From Pseudomonas resinovorans NBRC 106553 (GTDB lineage Bacteria; Pseudomonadota; Gammaproteobacteria; Pseudomonadales; Pseudomonadaceae): DNA of 64,000 bases. Location: the NCBI RefSeq assembly GCF_000412695.1, contig NC_021499.1:4340001-4404000 (forward strand), given 5' to 3'. Below the pieces are notes generated by a model. The model did not search any database, had not been told where the DNA came from, and saw nothing but the letters and a program-made list of their open reading frames with translations. Each line of letters opens with the position of its first letter. Position 1 is the first letter of the stretch. Shown here piece after piece: positions 17,646 through 26,556 of the stretch. Position numbers and translations under genes: made by a program.

Positions 17646-18392
17646 TCAGCGCGCGCGCCATTCACAGAGCCGCGCGCGCAGACGGGCCGCGCACTGGCTA
17701 TGCAACTGGCTGACTCGCGATTCGCTGACCCCCAGCACTTCACCGATTTCCTTCAGGTTCAATTCTTCGTCGTAGTACAGCGCCAGCACCAGGCGCTCAC
17801 GCTCCGGCAGGTTCGCGATGGCATCCGCCAGCGCGGCCTGGAAGCGTTCTTCTTCCAGATCTTGGGAAGGTGAGAAAGGAGTGACACCGGCGTCCTCGTG
17901 CACGCCGCCCTGCTCGCCGTCCTGCAACAGGTCGTCGAAGCTGAACAGGCGGCTGCCCAAGGTGTCGCTCAGGATGCCGTAGTAGTCTTCGAGACTCAAT
18001 CCAAGTTCGGCAGCAACTTCCTGATCTTTAGCGTCGCGTCCCGTTCTGGCTTCAATTACCCGGATCGCGTCGCTCACCATGCGGGTGTTGCGGTGCACCG
18101 AACGGGGTGCCCAGTCGCCCTTGCGGACCTCGTCGAGCATGGCCCCGCGAATGCGGATACCGGCGTAGGTTTCGAAACTCGCGCCCTTGCTGCCGTCGTA
18201 TTTCTTCGAGGCTTCGAGCAGGCCGATCATCCCGGACTGCATCAGGTCTTCCACCTGCACGCTGGCCGGCAGGCGCGCGAGCAGGTGATAGGCGATGCGC
18301 TTGACCAGGGGCGCGTAGCGCTCGATCAGTTGATGTTGCGAATCCCTTGCCTGTGCCTTGCCGTACATACGCAGCCCCGTGGCGGGTGTCAT
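17646..18392 (-). CDS. fliA: FliA, sigma-28 flagellar sigma factor
   Basis: This sigma factor directs late flagellar genes such as fliC; candidate target promoters are visible in this window. It has 248 residues: region 2 with LIERYAPLVKRIAYHLLARLP and DLMQSGMIGLLEA, region 3, and region 4 with ERERLVLALYYDEELNLKEIGEVLGVSESRVSQL as its helix-turn-helix. The ATG at 18392 (MTPATGLRMYGK) overlaps the fleN stop by four bases; a longer in-frame reading inside fleN is rejected. It is followed by cheY after 70 bp. Confidence 0.96.
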   Translation of the reverse strand: MTPATGLRMYGKAQARDSQHQLIERYAPLVKRIAYHLLARLPASVQVEDLMQSGMIGLLEASKKYDGSKGASFETYAGIRIRGAMLDEVRKGDWAPRSVHRNTRMVSDAIRVIEARTGRDAKDQEVAAELGLSLEDYYGILSDTLGSRLFSFDDLLQDGEQGGVHEDAGVTPFSPSQDLEEERFQAALADAIANLPERERLVLALYYDEELNLKEIGEVLGVSESRVSQLHSQCAARLRARLCEWRAR

Positions 18393-19222
18393 ACAGGGTG
18401 TTCCGCGGAGGGCTGTCTGACCAGCCGCTCGACGAAGAACTCCAGGTGACCACGCGGATTGGCCGGCAGCGGCCAGCTGTCGACCTTCTGTGCGATCGCC
18501 TTGAACGCCAGCGAGCACTTCGAGCGCGGGAAGGCTTCATAGACCGCGCGTTGCTTCTGCACGGCCTTGCGCACCGATTCGTCGTAGGGCACCGCGCCGA
18601 CATACTGCAGGGCGACGTCGAGGAAGCGGTCGGTGACCTTGGTCAGCTTGGCGAACAGGTTGCGTCCTTCCTGCGGGCTGTGGGCCATGTTGGCCAGCAC
18701 GCGGAAGCGATTCATGCCGTAGTCGCGGTTGAGCAGCTTGATCAGCGCGTAGGCGTCGGTGATCGAGGTCGGCTCGTCGCAGACCACCACGATGACTTCC
18801 TGGGCGGCGCGGACGAAGCTGACCACCGAATCGCCGATACCGGCGGCGGTGTCGATCACCAGCACGTCGAGATTGTCGCTGATGTCGCTGAAGGCCTGGA
18901 TCAGGCCGGCGTGCTGCATGGGCGAGAGCTGCACCATGCTCTGCGTGCCGGAGGCGGCCGGGACGATGCGAATGCCACCCGGCCCCTGCAACAGCACGTC
19001 GCGCAGGTCGCATTCGCCATTGATCACATCGGCCAGGGTGCGCTTGGCGGTGAGGCCGAGCAGGACGTCGACGTTGGCGAGTCCCAGGTCGGCGTCCAAC
19101 AACATGACGCGACGACCCAGCTCGGCCAGTGCCAGCGAAAGGTTCACCGACACGTTGGTCTTGCCGACGCCACCCTTGCCGCCGGTCACCGCGATCACCT
19201 GTACGGGATGCATACTACCCAT
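18389..19222 (-). CDS. fleN: FleN (FlhG), flagellar number regulator ATPase
   Basis: This 277-residue MinD/ParA-type ATPase has the deviant Walker A GGKGGVGKTN near 14-23 and LLDADLGLANVDVLLG in the switch I/A' region. In Pseudomonas FleN binds FleQ and restrains it, keeping the flagellum single and polar. It lies between flhF and fliA, the conserved order, and overlaps fliA by ATGA. The start MGSMHPVQVIAV at 19222 is the upstream-most ATG; MHPVQV three codons later is an alternative. Confidence 0.96.
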   Translation of the reverse strand: MGSMHPVQVIAVTGGKGGVGKTNVSVNLSLALAELGRRVMLLDADLGLANVDVLLGLTAKRTLADVINGECDLRDVLLQGPGGIRIVPAASGTQSMVQLSPMQHAGLIQAFSDISDNLDVLVIDTAAGIGDSVVSFVRAAQEVIVVVCDEPTSITDAYALIKLLNRDYGMNRFRVLANMAHSPQEGRNLFAKLTKVTDRFLDVALQYVGAVPYDESVRKAVQKQRAVYEAFPRSKCSLAFKAIAQKVDSWPLPANPRGHLEFFVERLVRQPSAEHPV

Positions 19223-19269
19223 TTCAAATACCTTGCCTTAGGTCGACTGGGCCACTTGGCTGTCCAGCA

Positions 19270-19287
19270 CCGCCCCCTCGGGGGCGG
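19270..19287 (-). other. GC hairpin between flhF and fleN
   Basis: CCGCCCCC and GGGGGCGG form an 8-bp stem with a two-base loop in the 76-bp gap between the flhF stop and the fleN start. No U-run follows, so it may act as a transcript-stability or attenuation structure that adjusts FleN relative to FlhF. No sigma-54 or sigma-28 element is seen in this gap. Confidence 0.35.
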
Positions 19288-19298
19288 CTAACGATTCT

Positions 19299-20645
19299 TC
19301 AACCGGCGCGCCGCGCCGGATTCTGGTAGAGCCCGGCGAACAGGTCAGCCATGGCTTCTTCACTTGGATCCTCCGGTGCCTGGAGGCTCACCGCACGGCT
19401 CACCAGCTGGTGGCTGCGCGGAACCTGCAGATCATCCGGGATTCGCGGTCCATCGGCGAGATAGGCTACCGGGAGATGCTGGCCGATAGCCAGCCCCAAA
19501 ACCTCGCCCAGACTGGCCGCTTCGTCCGCCTTGGTAATGACGCAACCCACCAGGCCGCAGCGTTTGTAGCTGTGATAGGCGGCCTTGAGCACCTGGCTCT
19601 GGCTGGTAGCGGCCATGACCAGGTAATTCTTCGCGTTTATCGACCGGCTTGCCAGCGCTTCCAGCTGCAGGGTGAGGGCCGGATCGTTGACCGGCAGACC
19701 GGCGGTATCGATCAGCACCACGCGCTTGCGCATCAGCGGCGCCAGGGCCTGGGTCAGGGACTGGCCCGGGTCCACCAGGGTCACCGGTACGCCGAGGATG
19801 CGGCCGAGGGTCTTGATCTGTTCCTGGGCGCCGATGCGGAAACTGTCCATGCTCACCAGGGCGACGCCCTGGGCGCCGTACTTAAGCACGTAGCGGGCGG
19901 CCAGCTTGGCCAGCGTGGTGGTCTTGCCCATGCCGGCCGGACCGACCAGGGCGATCACACCGCCCTCTTCCAGCGGCTCGATCTTCGGCGTGCGGATGGC
20001 GTGGGCCAGGTGCGCCAGCAGCATGCGCCAGGCCTGGCGCGGTTCGTTGACCTTGGCCACCTTGTCCAGCAGGGCGCGGCCCAGCTCGGCCGACAGACCC
20101 ATGCGCTGCAAGCGGCGCCAGAGGTTGGCCTGCTGCGGGCGACGGCTTTGCATCTGGCCCCAGGCGATGGACCCCAGTTGCACTTCGATCAGTTCACGCA
20201 GGCCGCTCAGCTCGAAACGCATGGCGTCCAGGGCGGCTTGCTCGACCACCGGCGGCCGCGTGCTCACCGCTTCCAGCGGACGCGGCGCCGGACGCGGGCG
20301 ACTCATGGCGGCGGACAGCGCCGACTCGGGCAGCTCGGACTCGATGGCGGTCAGCGACTCCCCGGCGAACAATTGACGGTCCTTGCCGGCATCGGCCATG
20401 GCACGGGTGGTCAGCTCGGCCTGGGCTTCGGCGATGCGCGCCTGGGTCTTGCGCAGCTCGGCTTCGAGGGCCGGGTTGGGCTTGCTCGGTGCCGGGGCCG
20501 GCAGCGGGTAGTCCAGCGCCGCGGTCAGCTCGACACCGCCGGCGACCCGACGATTGCCGATGATGGCGGCATCCGCGCCCAGTTCATCACGCACCAGCTT
20601 CATGGCTTGACGCATATCGGCGGCGAAGAAGCGTTTGACCTGCAT
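19299..20645 (-). CDS. flhF: FlhF, SRP-like GTPase for polar flagellum placement
   Basis: FlhF marks the pole for flagellar assembly. It has 448 residues: a variable basic/Ala-rich N-terminal B domain (1-140), an N domain, and a G domain with P-loop GPAGMGKTTT at about 235-244, the DTAG G3 motif (LIDTAGL) and TKADE near the G4 position. This matches FlhF rather than Ffh/FtsY, which have no such N-terminal domain. The start ATG is 15 bp after the flhA stop. Confidence 0.96.
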   Translation of the reverse strand: MQVKRFFAADMRQAMKLVRDELGADAAIIGNRRVAGGVELTAALDYPLPAPAPSKPNPALEAELRKTQARIAEAQAELTTRAMADAGKDRQLFAGESLTAIESELPESALSAAMSRPRPAPRPLEAVSTRPPVVEQAALDAMRFELSGLRELIEVQLGSIAWGQMQSRRPQQANLWRRLQRMGLSAELGRALLDKVAKVNEPRQAWRMLLAHLAHAIRTPKIEPLEEGGVIALVGPAGMGKTTTLAKLAARYVLKYGAQGVALVSMDSFRIGAQEQIKTLGRILGVPVTLVDPGQSLTQALAPLMRKRVVLIDTAGLPVNDPALTLQLEALASRSINAKNYLVMAATSQSQVLKAAYHSYKRCGLVGCVITKADEAASLGEVLGLAIGQHLPVAYLADGPRIPDDLQVPRSHQLVSRAVSLQAPEDPSEEAMADLFAGLYQNPARRAG

Positions 20646-20660
20646 GGTCCTTGCCCTCGG

Positions 20661-22784
20661 TTAGTTCTGGCCCACAGTCGCGACTATGGTGACCTGCTTG
20701 TTGTCCGGTATTTCCTGGTAGGCCAGTACGTGCATGGTGGGCACGGCGAGCCTTGCGAAGCGCGACATCATTGCCCGGATCGGTCCGGCCACCAGCAGGA
20801 TCGCCTGCTTGCCGAGCATTTCCTGACGCTGCGCCGCCTCTACCAGGGAGCGTTGCAACTTTTCGGCCATCCCGGGTTCCAGAAGAACGCCATCTTCCGA
20901 ACCCTGTCCGGCCTTCTGCAGGCTATTGAGCAATATCTGTTCCAACCTGGGCTCCAGAGTGATCACGGGCAGCTCCGGCTCTAGTCCCACAATGCTTTGC
21001 ACGATTGCGCGGGATAGCGAGACGCGCACCGCCGCCACCAGCGCGGCGGGATCTTGACTCTTGGGCGCTAGGTTGGCGATGGCTTCGGCGATGGTGCGGA
21101 TGTCGCGCACCGGCACCTGTTCCTGCAGCAGCGCCTGGAGGACCTTGAGCAGGGTCGACAGCGACACCATGCCGGGCACCAGCTCTTCGGCCAGGCGCGG
21201 CGAGCTCTTGGCGAGGTTCTGCATCAACTGCTGGACTTCTTCGTGGCCGAGCAGCTCGTGGGCGTGCTTGTGCAGGACCTGGTTGAGATGGGTGGCGACC
21301 ACGGTGCTGGCGTCCACCACCGTGTAGCCGAGGGATTGGGCCTGGTCGCGCTGGCTGGCGTCGATCCACACCGCTTCCAGGCCGAACGCCGGATCCTTGG
21401 CGGCCACGCCGTTGAGGGTGCCGAACACCTGGCCGGGGTTGATGGCCAGCTCGCGGTCCGGGTAGACCTCCGCCTCGGCCACGCTGACGCCCATCAGGGT
21501 CAGGCGGTAGGCGTTGGGCAGCAGGTCGAGGTTGTCGCGGATATGCACCGAGGGCATCAGGAAGCCCATCTCCTGGGACAGCTTCTTGCGCACGCCCTTG
21601 ATCCGCGCCAGCAACTGGCCGCCCTGGTTGCGGTCCACCAGCGGAATCAGCCGATAGCCCACTTCCAGGCCCACCAGGTCCACCGGGGTCACGTCGTCCC
21701 AGCCCAGCTCCTTGGTTTCCTGGGCGCGCTGGGCGGGCAGCAGCTCCTGCTGGCGCTTCTCCTCCTGCACCGCCTCTTCCTTGACGCGCGTCTGCTTCTT
21801 CCAGATCAACCAGGCGCCGCCTGCGGCCACCAGGCCGAGGCCGACGAAGGGCACATGGGGCATGCCCGGCACCAGGCCCATGGCGATGAGGATGGCGGCG
21901 GACACCGCCAGGGCCTTGGGCGAGGCGAACATCTGCCGGTTGACCTGCTGACCCATGTCCTCGGAAGAGGACACGCGGGTCACCATGATCGCCGCGGCGG
22001 TGGACAGCAGCAGCGAGGGAACCTGCGCCACCAGGCCGTCGCCGATGGTCAGCAGGGAGTAGATGCGGCCGGCGTCGCCGAAGCTCAGGCCGTGCTGCAG
22101 CATGCCGATGGCCATGCCGCCGATGAGGTTGATGAAGAGGATCAGCAGGCCGGCGATGGCGTCACCACGGACGAACTTGCTGGCACCGTCCATGGAGCCG
22201 TAGAAGTCGGCTTCCTGGGACACTTCGCTACGGCGCTTCTTGGCCTCGGCCTGGTCGATCAGACCGGCGTTGAGGTCGGCGTCGATGGCCATCTGCTTGC
22301 CGGGCATGGCATCCAGGGTGAACCGCGCGCTCACTTCGGAGATACGCCCGGCACCCTTGGTGACCACCACGAAGTTGATGATCATCAGGATCGCGAAGAC
22401 CACCGCACCGACCACGTAGTTGCCACCCACCACCACATCGCCGAAGGCCTGGATCACCTTGCCCGCGGCGTCGTGGCCGTCCTGACCGTGGAGCAGCACC
22501 ACACGGGTGGAGGCCACGTTGAGCGCCAGGCGCAGCAGGGTGGCCACCAACAGGATGGTGGGGAAGACGGCGAAATCCAGGGGACGCAGGGCGTAGACGC
22601 TGACCAGCAGCACCACGATCGACAGGGCGATGTTGAAGGTGAAGAACACATCGAGCAGGAACGGCGGCACCGGCAGGGTCATCATGCCCAGCATCACCAG
22701 TACCAGCAGCGGCACCCCGAGGTTGCCACGACCCATGCCCACCAGGTTGTTGCGGACATTGCCGATCAGTTGCGTACGATCCAC
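20661..22784 (-). CDS. flhA: FlhA, flagellar export gate protein
   Basis: FlhA is the large nonameric component of the flagellar type III export gate. It has 707 residues, with about eight N-terminal membrane helices (to ~330), including the FHIPEP-family loop region (ALRPLDFAVFPTILL, EVSARFTLDAMPGKQMAIDADLN), followed by the cytoplasmic domain. The frame is open far upstream to 23030, but that stretch is repeat DNA. The GTG at 22784 (MDRTQLIGNVR) is chosen because GGGGAG lies 5 bases upstream and it gives the family length. A sigma-54 candidate is at 22868-22882. Confidence 0.96.
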   Translation of the reverse strand: MDRTQLIGNVRNNLVGMGRGNLGVPLLVLVMLGMMTLPVPPFLLDVFFTFNIALSIVVLLVSVYALRPLDFAVFPTILLVATLLRLALNVASTRVVLLHGQDGHDAAGKVIQAFGDVVVGGNYVVGAVVFAILMIINFVVVTKGAGRISEVSARFTLDAMPGKQMAIDADLNAGLIDQAEAKKRRSEVSQEADFYGSMDGASKFVRGDAIAGLLILFINLIGGMAIGMLQHGLSFGDAGRIYSLLTIGDGLVAQVPSLLLSTAAAIMVTRVSSSEDMGQQVNRQMFASPKALAVSAAILIAMGLVPGMPHVPFVGLGLVAAGGAWLIWKKQTRVKEEAVQEEKRQQELLPAQRAQETKELGWDDVTPVDLVGLEVGYRLIPLVDRNQGGQLLARIKGVRKKLSQEMGFLMPSVHIRDNLDLLPNAYRLTLMGVSVAEAEVYPDRELAINPGQVFGTLNGVAAKDPAFGLEAVWIDASQRDQAQSLGYTVVDASTVVATHLNQVLHKHAHELLGHEEVQQLMQNLAKSSPRLAEELVPGMVSLSTLLKVLQALLQEQVPVRDIRTIAEAIANLAPKSQDPAALVAAVRVSLSRAIVQSIVGLEPELPVITLEPRLEQILLNSLQKAGQGSEDGVLLEPGMAEKLQRSLVEAAQRQEMLGKQAILLVAGPIRAMMSRFARLAVPTMHVLAYQEIPDNKQVTIVATVGQN

Positions 22785-22867
22785 TGCTACTCCCCTACCC
22801 CTTTCCGCGGAATTCCGCTCCGCGCATCCAATCTTTTGACGCCAACAGGCGTCCTGACTTCCCTTGT

Positions 22868-22882
22868 GCAAGAAGCCTTCCA
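22868..22882 (-). promoter_or_regulatory. flhA: Candidate sigma-54 promoter for flhA
   Basis: Minus strand TGGAAGGCTTCTTGC has GG at -24 and GC at -12 with correct spacing, though the -24 box is TGGA instead of TGGC. It is 84 bases before the flhA GTG. flhA is RpoN- and FleQ-dependent in P. aeruginosa, which supports the call. Confidence 0.5.
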
Positions 22883-22948
22883 ACTTCGTTAAGAGATTGA
22901 TTTTGCGAGAAGTGGAGAGGGATTCCGGATGAGATCCGGGGAAGGCCA

Positions 22949-23036
22949 CGTAGGATGGGTTGAGCGGAGCGATACCCATGCGGACATGATTGATGGGTAT
23001 CGCAAGCTCGCGGAACGCCGCCCGACCCATCCTACG
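22949..23036. repeat. Intergenic inverted repeat, family A copy 1
   Basis: The outer arms CGTAGGATGGGT (22949-22960) and ACCCATCCTACG (23025-23036) are perfectly complementary, and the inner arms GATACCCAT (22971-22979) and ATGGGTATC (22993-23001) likewise, giving a long interrupted hairpin. It fills much of the 307-bp gap between flhB and flhA. Two further copies occur at 28750-28844 and 39065-39150, also in flagellar gaps. The rest of the gap holds the flhA promoter candidate and the small palindrome at 23052-23067. Confidence 0.8.
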
Positions 23037-23051
23037 AGCTGAGCTGCCCGT

Positions 23052-23067
23052 GGCGAATGAATTCGCC
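23052..23067. repeat. REP-like palindrome GGCGAAT/ATTCGCC
   Basis: GGCGAAT-GA-ATTCGCC, within ...GCGAATGAATTCGCCCCTAC..., resembles a common short Pseudomonas extragenic palindrome (GTAGGGGCGAATTCATTCGCC when read on the other strand). It lies 25 bp past the flhB stop codon, beside the larger repeat, and could stabilise the 3' end of the long fliL-flhB transcript. Confidence 0.55.
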
Positions 23068-23091
23068 CCTACAAGGTGACCTCACCCGCGG

Positions 23092-24228
23092 TTATTCGTC
23101 CCGGCGCAGGTCCGCCGGGATCGGCAGGTCGTTGAGCGGTGTCGGGCGCTTGCCGCGGCCGGCGCGGAACTGCTTGAGCTGGTAGACGTAGGCCAGCACC
23201 TGGGCCACGGCCAGGTAGAGGCCGGCGGGGATTTCCTGGTCCAGCTCGGTGGAGTAGTAGACCGCCCGCGCCAGGGCTGGCGATTCCAGCACCGTCACCT
23301 TGTTCTCCTGGGCGATCTCGCGAATCTTCAGGGCGGTGAAGTCATTGCCCTTGGCCAGCAGCATGGGCGCGCCGCCCTTCTCGGCGTCGTATTTCAGCGC
23401 CACGGCGAAGTGGGTCGGGTTGGTGATGACCACGTCGGCCTCGGGCACGGCGGCCATCATGCGGCGCTCGGCCATCTCCCGCTGCAGGCGGCGGATGCGC
23501 GACTTGACCTCGGGCTTGCCCTCGGAATCCTTGTATTCGTCGCGCACCTCCTGCTTGGTCATCATCAGCTTCTGCTTGTTGTCCCAGAGCTGGAAGGGCA
23601 CGTCGACCGCGGCGATCAGGATCAGCCCGCAGGCCAGCCAGACCGCGCTCCAGCCCACCACCTGGACGCTGTGCAGGATGGCCATTTCCAGGGGCTCGTG
23701 GCCGATCGCCAAGAGGTCGTCGCGGTCGGAGTTGAGCACCGCCAGGGCCACCATCAGGATCAGCGCGAACTTGGCCAGGGCCTTGAGCAGTTCGGCCAGG
23801 GAGTGCAGGGAGAACATGCGCTTGAGCCCGGACAACGGGTTCATCCGGCTGAACTTGGGCATCAGCGCCTCGGTGGAGAACAGCCAGCCTCCGAGGGAGA
23901 TGGGACCTGCGATGGACACCACCAGCAGGGTGATCAGCAACGGCATGACGGCATCCAGCGCCATCTTGCCCGACAGCAGCAGCCAGATGCCCATGCTGCG
24001 CTCGTCCATCAGCACCTCCCGAGAGAGGGAGAAGTTGGAGCGCATCATCTTCATCATCATGTCGGCCACGCCACCGCCGGTGGCCAGCACGCCGCCGGCG
24101 CCAGCCAGGGTCACGACGAGGGTGTTGAGCTCGCGGGAACGGGCGATCTGGCCCTTCTCGCGGGCCTCCTGCATCCGTTTCCCTGTGGGTTCCTCGCTCT
24201 TGTCCGCCCCGCTCTCACTTTCCGCCAT
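23092..24228 (-). CDS. flhB: FlhB, export specificity switch protein
   Basis: FlhB spans the membrane four times and self-cleaves to switch export from rod/hook to filament substrates. It has 378 residues: a basic N-terminus, membrane region about 30-215, and a cytoplasmic domain with the cleavage motif N270-P271-T-H (VVITNPTHFAVALKY). The C-terminal tail (RAGRGKRPTPLNDLPIP) is typical of polar flagellates. It is the last gene of the fliLMNOPQR-flhB run, 63 bp after fliR, and is followed by repeat DNA. Confidence 0.97.
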   Translation of the reverse strand: MAESESGADKSEEPTGKRMQEAREKGQIARSRELNTLVVTLAGAGGVLATGGGVADMMMKMMRSNFSLSREVLMDERSMGIWLLLSGKMALDAVMPLLITLLVVSIAGPISLGGWLFSTEALMPKFSRMNPLSGLKRMFSLHSLAELLKALAKFALILMVALAVLNSDRDDLLAIGHEPLEMAILHSVQVVGWSAVWLACGLILIAAVDVPFQLWDNKQKLMMTKQEVRDEYKDSEGKPEVKSRIRRLQREMAERRMMAAVPEADVVITNPTHFAVALKYDAEKGGAPMLLAKGNDFTALKIREIAQENKVTVLESPALARAVYYSTELDQEIPAGLYLAVAQVLAYVYQLKQFRAGRGKRPTPLNDLPIPADLRRDE

Positions 24229-24291
24229 GGAAAACTACCTGCGTTGCCGTCGGTGGAGTTGCCCGTTGCCGGGAAATCGTCAAAAGATCGC

Positions 24292-25068
24292 TCATCGCGC
24301 CCTCGCCATTTCCCGCAGCAACTGCAGGGCGTCGCTGGCCAGCACCTGGTACTGGGCGAGGATGTCGGCCATGCCGATCCAGACGATCACCATGCCGAGG
24401 GCCAGGGTCAGCGGGAAGCCGATGGAGAAGATGTTCAGCTGCGGCGCCGCGCGGGTCATCACGCCGAAGGCGATGTTGACCACCAGCAGTGCGGTGATCG
24501 CCGGCAGCGCCAGCAACAGGCCCGCGCCCATGACCCAACCGAGCTTGCCGGCCACTTCCCAGTGGTGGTTGGTCAGCAGGCCGCCGCCCACCGGCAGGGT
24601 GACGAAGCTCTCGGCGAGCACCTCGAACACCACCAGGTGGCCGTTCATGGCGAGGAACAGCAGGGTCACCAGCATCAGGTAGAACTGGCCGAGCACCGGC
24701 ACGGACACGCCGTTGGTGGGGTCGACCATGGCGGCGAAGCCCAGGCCCATCTGCATGGAGATGATCTGCCCGGCCACCACGAAGGCATGGAAGAACAGCT
24801 GCAGCACGAAGCCGAGCAAGGCCCCCACCAGCACCTGTTCGCCCACCAGCATGATGCTGCGCAGGTCGAGGGCGTCCACCTGGGGCATGGGCGGCAGCGT
24901 CGGCACCAGCACCACGGCGATCGCCAGGGCCAGGTAGAGCCGCACCCGCACCGGTACCAGCTGGGTGCCGATGATCGGCATGGTCATCAGCAGCGCGGCG
25001 ATACGGAACAGCGGCAGCATGAAGCTGCCGACCCATCCACCTATCTGCGCATCGCTGAGCTCGAGCAT
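24292..25068 (-). CDS. fliR: FliR, flagellar export channel protein
   Basis: This 258-residue polytopic membrane protein is part of the FliPQR export channel. Recognisable stretches are FRIAALLMTMPIIGTQLVPVRVRL, GFAAMVDPTNGVSVPVLGQFYLML and the C-terminal IFSIGFPLTLALGM. Its start is 2 bp from the fliQ stop, suggesting coupling. Length and order P-Q-R-flhB are standard. Confidence 0.96.
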   Translation of the reverse strand: MLELSDAQIGGWVGSFMLPLFRIAALLMTMPIIGTQLVPVRVRLYLALAIAVVLVPTLPPMPQVDALDLRSIMLVGEQVLVGALLGFVLQLFFHAFVVAGQIISMQMGLGFAAMVDPTNGVSVPVLGQFYLMLVTLLFLAMNGHLVVFEVLAESFVTLPVGGGLLTNHHWEVAGKLGWVMGAGLLLALPAITALLVVNIAFGVMTRAAPQLNIFSIGFPLTLALGMVIVWIGMADILAQYQVLASDALQLLREMARAR

Positions 25069-25070
25069 GG

Positions 25071-25340
25071 TCAGCCGATCAGCAAGGGGATGTTCTGGTA
25101 GAGCGTCTGGATGTACTCCATCAGCTGGCGGGTCAGCCAGGGGCCGGCCCAGATCAGGGTGACCAGCATCACCAACAGGCGCGGCAGGAAGCTCAGGGTC
25201 TGTTCGTTGATCTGGGTGGCGGCCTGGAACATGGCCACGATCAGGCCCACCACCAGGCTCGGCACCACCAGGATGCCGACGATGATGCAGGTCAGCCAGA
25301 GCGCCTCGCGGAACAGGTCGACGGCTATTTCAGGGGTCAT
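25071..25340 (-). CDS. fliQ: FliQ, flagellar export channel protein
   Basis: This 89-residue protein has two membrane helices (about 15-38 and 50-75) with MTPEIAVDLFREALWLT at the start and the conserved QAATQINEQTLSFLPR turn. It is the small subunit of the FliPQR channel. The open frame continues upstream into fliP; the ATG at 25340, 10 bp after the fliP stop, gives the usual 89-residue length. Confidence 0.96.
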   Translation of the reverse strand: MTPEIAVDLFREALWLTCIIVGILVVPSLVVGLIVAMFQAATQINEQTLSFLPRLLVMLVTLIWAGPWLTRQLMEYIQTLYQNIPLLIG

Positions 25341-25350
25341 CGCGAGCCTC

Positions 25351-26106
25351 CTAGACGCCGCCGAAACTACTGGCGAGGGTGCCGATGACCAGCGCCCAGC
25401 CATCCACCAGGACGAACAGCATGATCTTGAACGGCAGGGAAATGATCAGCGGCGAGAGCATCATCATGCCCATGGCCATGAGCACACTGGCCACCACCAG
25501 GTCGATGATCAGGAAGGGGATGAAGATCATGAAGCCGATCTGGAACGCCGTCTTCAATTCGGAGGTGACGAAGGCCGGAACCAGGATGGTCAGCGGCGCG
25601 GCATCGGGGCTAGCGATGTCGGTGCGCTTGGACAGGCGCATGAACAGCTCGAGGTCGCTGGCGCGGGTCTGCGCCAGCATGAAGTCCTTGATCGGCACCT
25701 CGGCCTTGGCCAGGGCGTCCGGGGCGCTCAGCTGCTCGTTCAGGTAGGGCTGCAGGGCGTCGCGGTTCACCCGGTCGAACACCGGGGCCATGATGAACAT
25801 CGTCAGGAACAGCGCCAGGCCGACGAGTATCTGGTTCGACGGCGTCTGCTGCAGGCCCAGGGCCTGACGCAGGATGGAGAAGACGATGATGATCCGGGTG
25901 AAGCTGGTCATCAGCATGACGAACGCCGGGATGAAACTCAGCGCCGTCATGATCAGCAGGATCTGCAGGCTTACCGAGTATTCCTGCTGGCCTTCGGGGT
26001 TGGTGGACAGGGTGATGGCCGGCACCGACAGCGGATTGTCGGCGCCAAGGGCGAGCGGCGCGGCCAGTACCAGCAGCAGCGCGATGAGGAGGCGGTGCAG
26101 GGGCAT
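25351..26106 (-). CDS. fliP: FliP, flagellar export channel protein
   Basis: FliP is the main subunit of the export channel. It has 251 residues with a cleavable signal peptide ([23 protein letters not shown]) and FliP-family blocks [37 protein letters not shown] and [22 protein letters not shown]. The ATG at 26106 shares a base with the fliO stop (TGATG); a TTG one codon upstream is less likely. Confidence 0.96.
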   Translation of the reverse strand: MPLHRLLIALLLVLAAPLALGADNPLSVPAITLSTNPEGQQEYSVSLQILLIMTALSFIPAFVMLMTSFTRIIIVFSILRQALGLQQTPSNQILVGLALFLTMFIMAPVFDRVNRDALQPYLNEQLSAPDALAKAEVPIKDFMLAQTRASDLELFMRLSKRTDIASPDAAPLTILVPAFVTSELKTAFQIGFMIFIPFLIIDLVVASVLMAMGMMMLSPLIISLPFKIMLFVLVDGWALVIGTLASSFGGV

Positions 26107-26552
26107 CAATGCTTGTCCTTGCCGAGCAGTTCCATCAGGCGTTGGGCGAATTCCGGGCTGGCGGACTGGGCCTCGCCCGTGGGCACCGGCTCTTTCAGCA
26201 CGTGCAGCGGCGCGATGCGCCCGGCGCTGATCCCCAGGAGGATCTGCTCGCCACCCACCTGCACCAGCACCAGCCGATCACGGGGGCCGAGGGCCTGGGT
26301 CGCCACCAGCTTGATCACCTGGCCGCCACGGGGGCCGAGCTGCTGGACGCGACGCATCAGCCAGGCGAGCAGGAAGATCAGCCCCACCACCAGCAACAGG
26401 CCGATGCCCAGCTGGCCCAGTTGCGCGGCCATGCCGCTGCCGGCCTGGCTGGCTAGGGCAGCCGGCGCAGGGGTGACAGTGGTCGCGGCGGGTTCGGCGG
26501 CGAAGCCGCCCAGGGGCAGCAGGAGCAGCCCCGCGAAGAGAAGACGGCGCAT
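26106..26552 (-). CDS. fliO: FliO, flagellar export assembly protein
   Basis: This 148-residue protein has a signal peptide (to ~19), a periplasmic Ala/Pro-rich part, a membrane helix (about 46-66) and a cytoplasmic domain with [22 protein letters not shown], the most conserved FliO feature. FliO helps assemble FliP rings. It lies between fliN and fliP with coupling to fliP. Confidence 0.93.
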   Translation of the reverse strand: MRRLLFAGLLLLPLGGFAAEPAATTVTPAPAALASQAGSGMAAQLGQLGIGLLLVVGLIFLLAWLMRRVQQLGPRGGQVIKLVATQALGPRDRLVLVQVGGEQILLGISAGRIAPLHVLKEPVPTGEAQSASPEFAQRLMELLGKDKH

Positions 26553-26556
26553 GGTC

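Noticed and set aside
22785..23030. N-terminal extension of FlhA by 82 codons
   Set aside because: Would translate the intergenic inverted repeat and the sigma-54 candidate; GTG at 22784 with a good ribosome site gives the family length.
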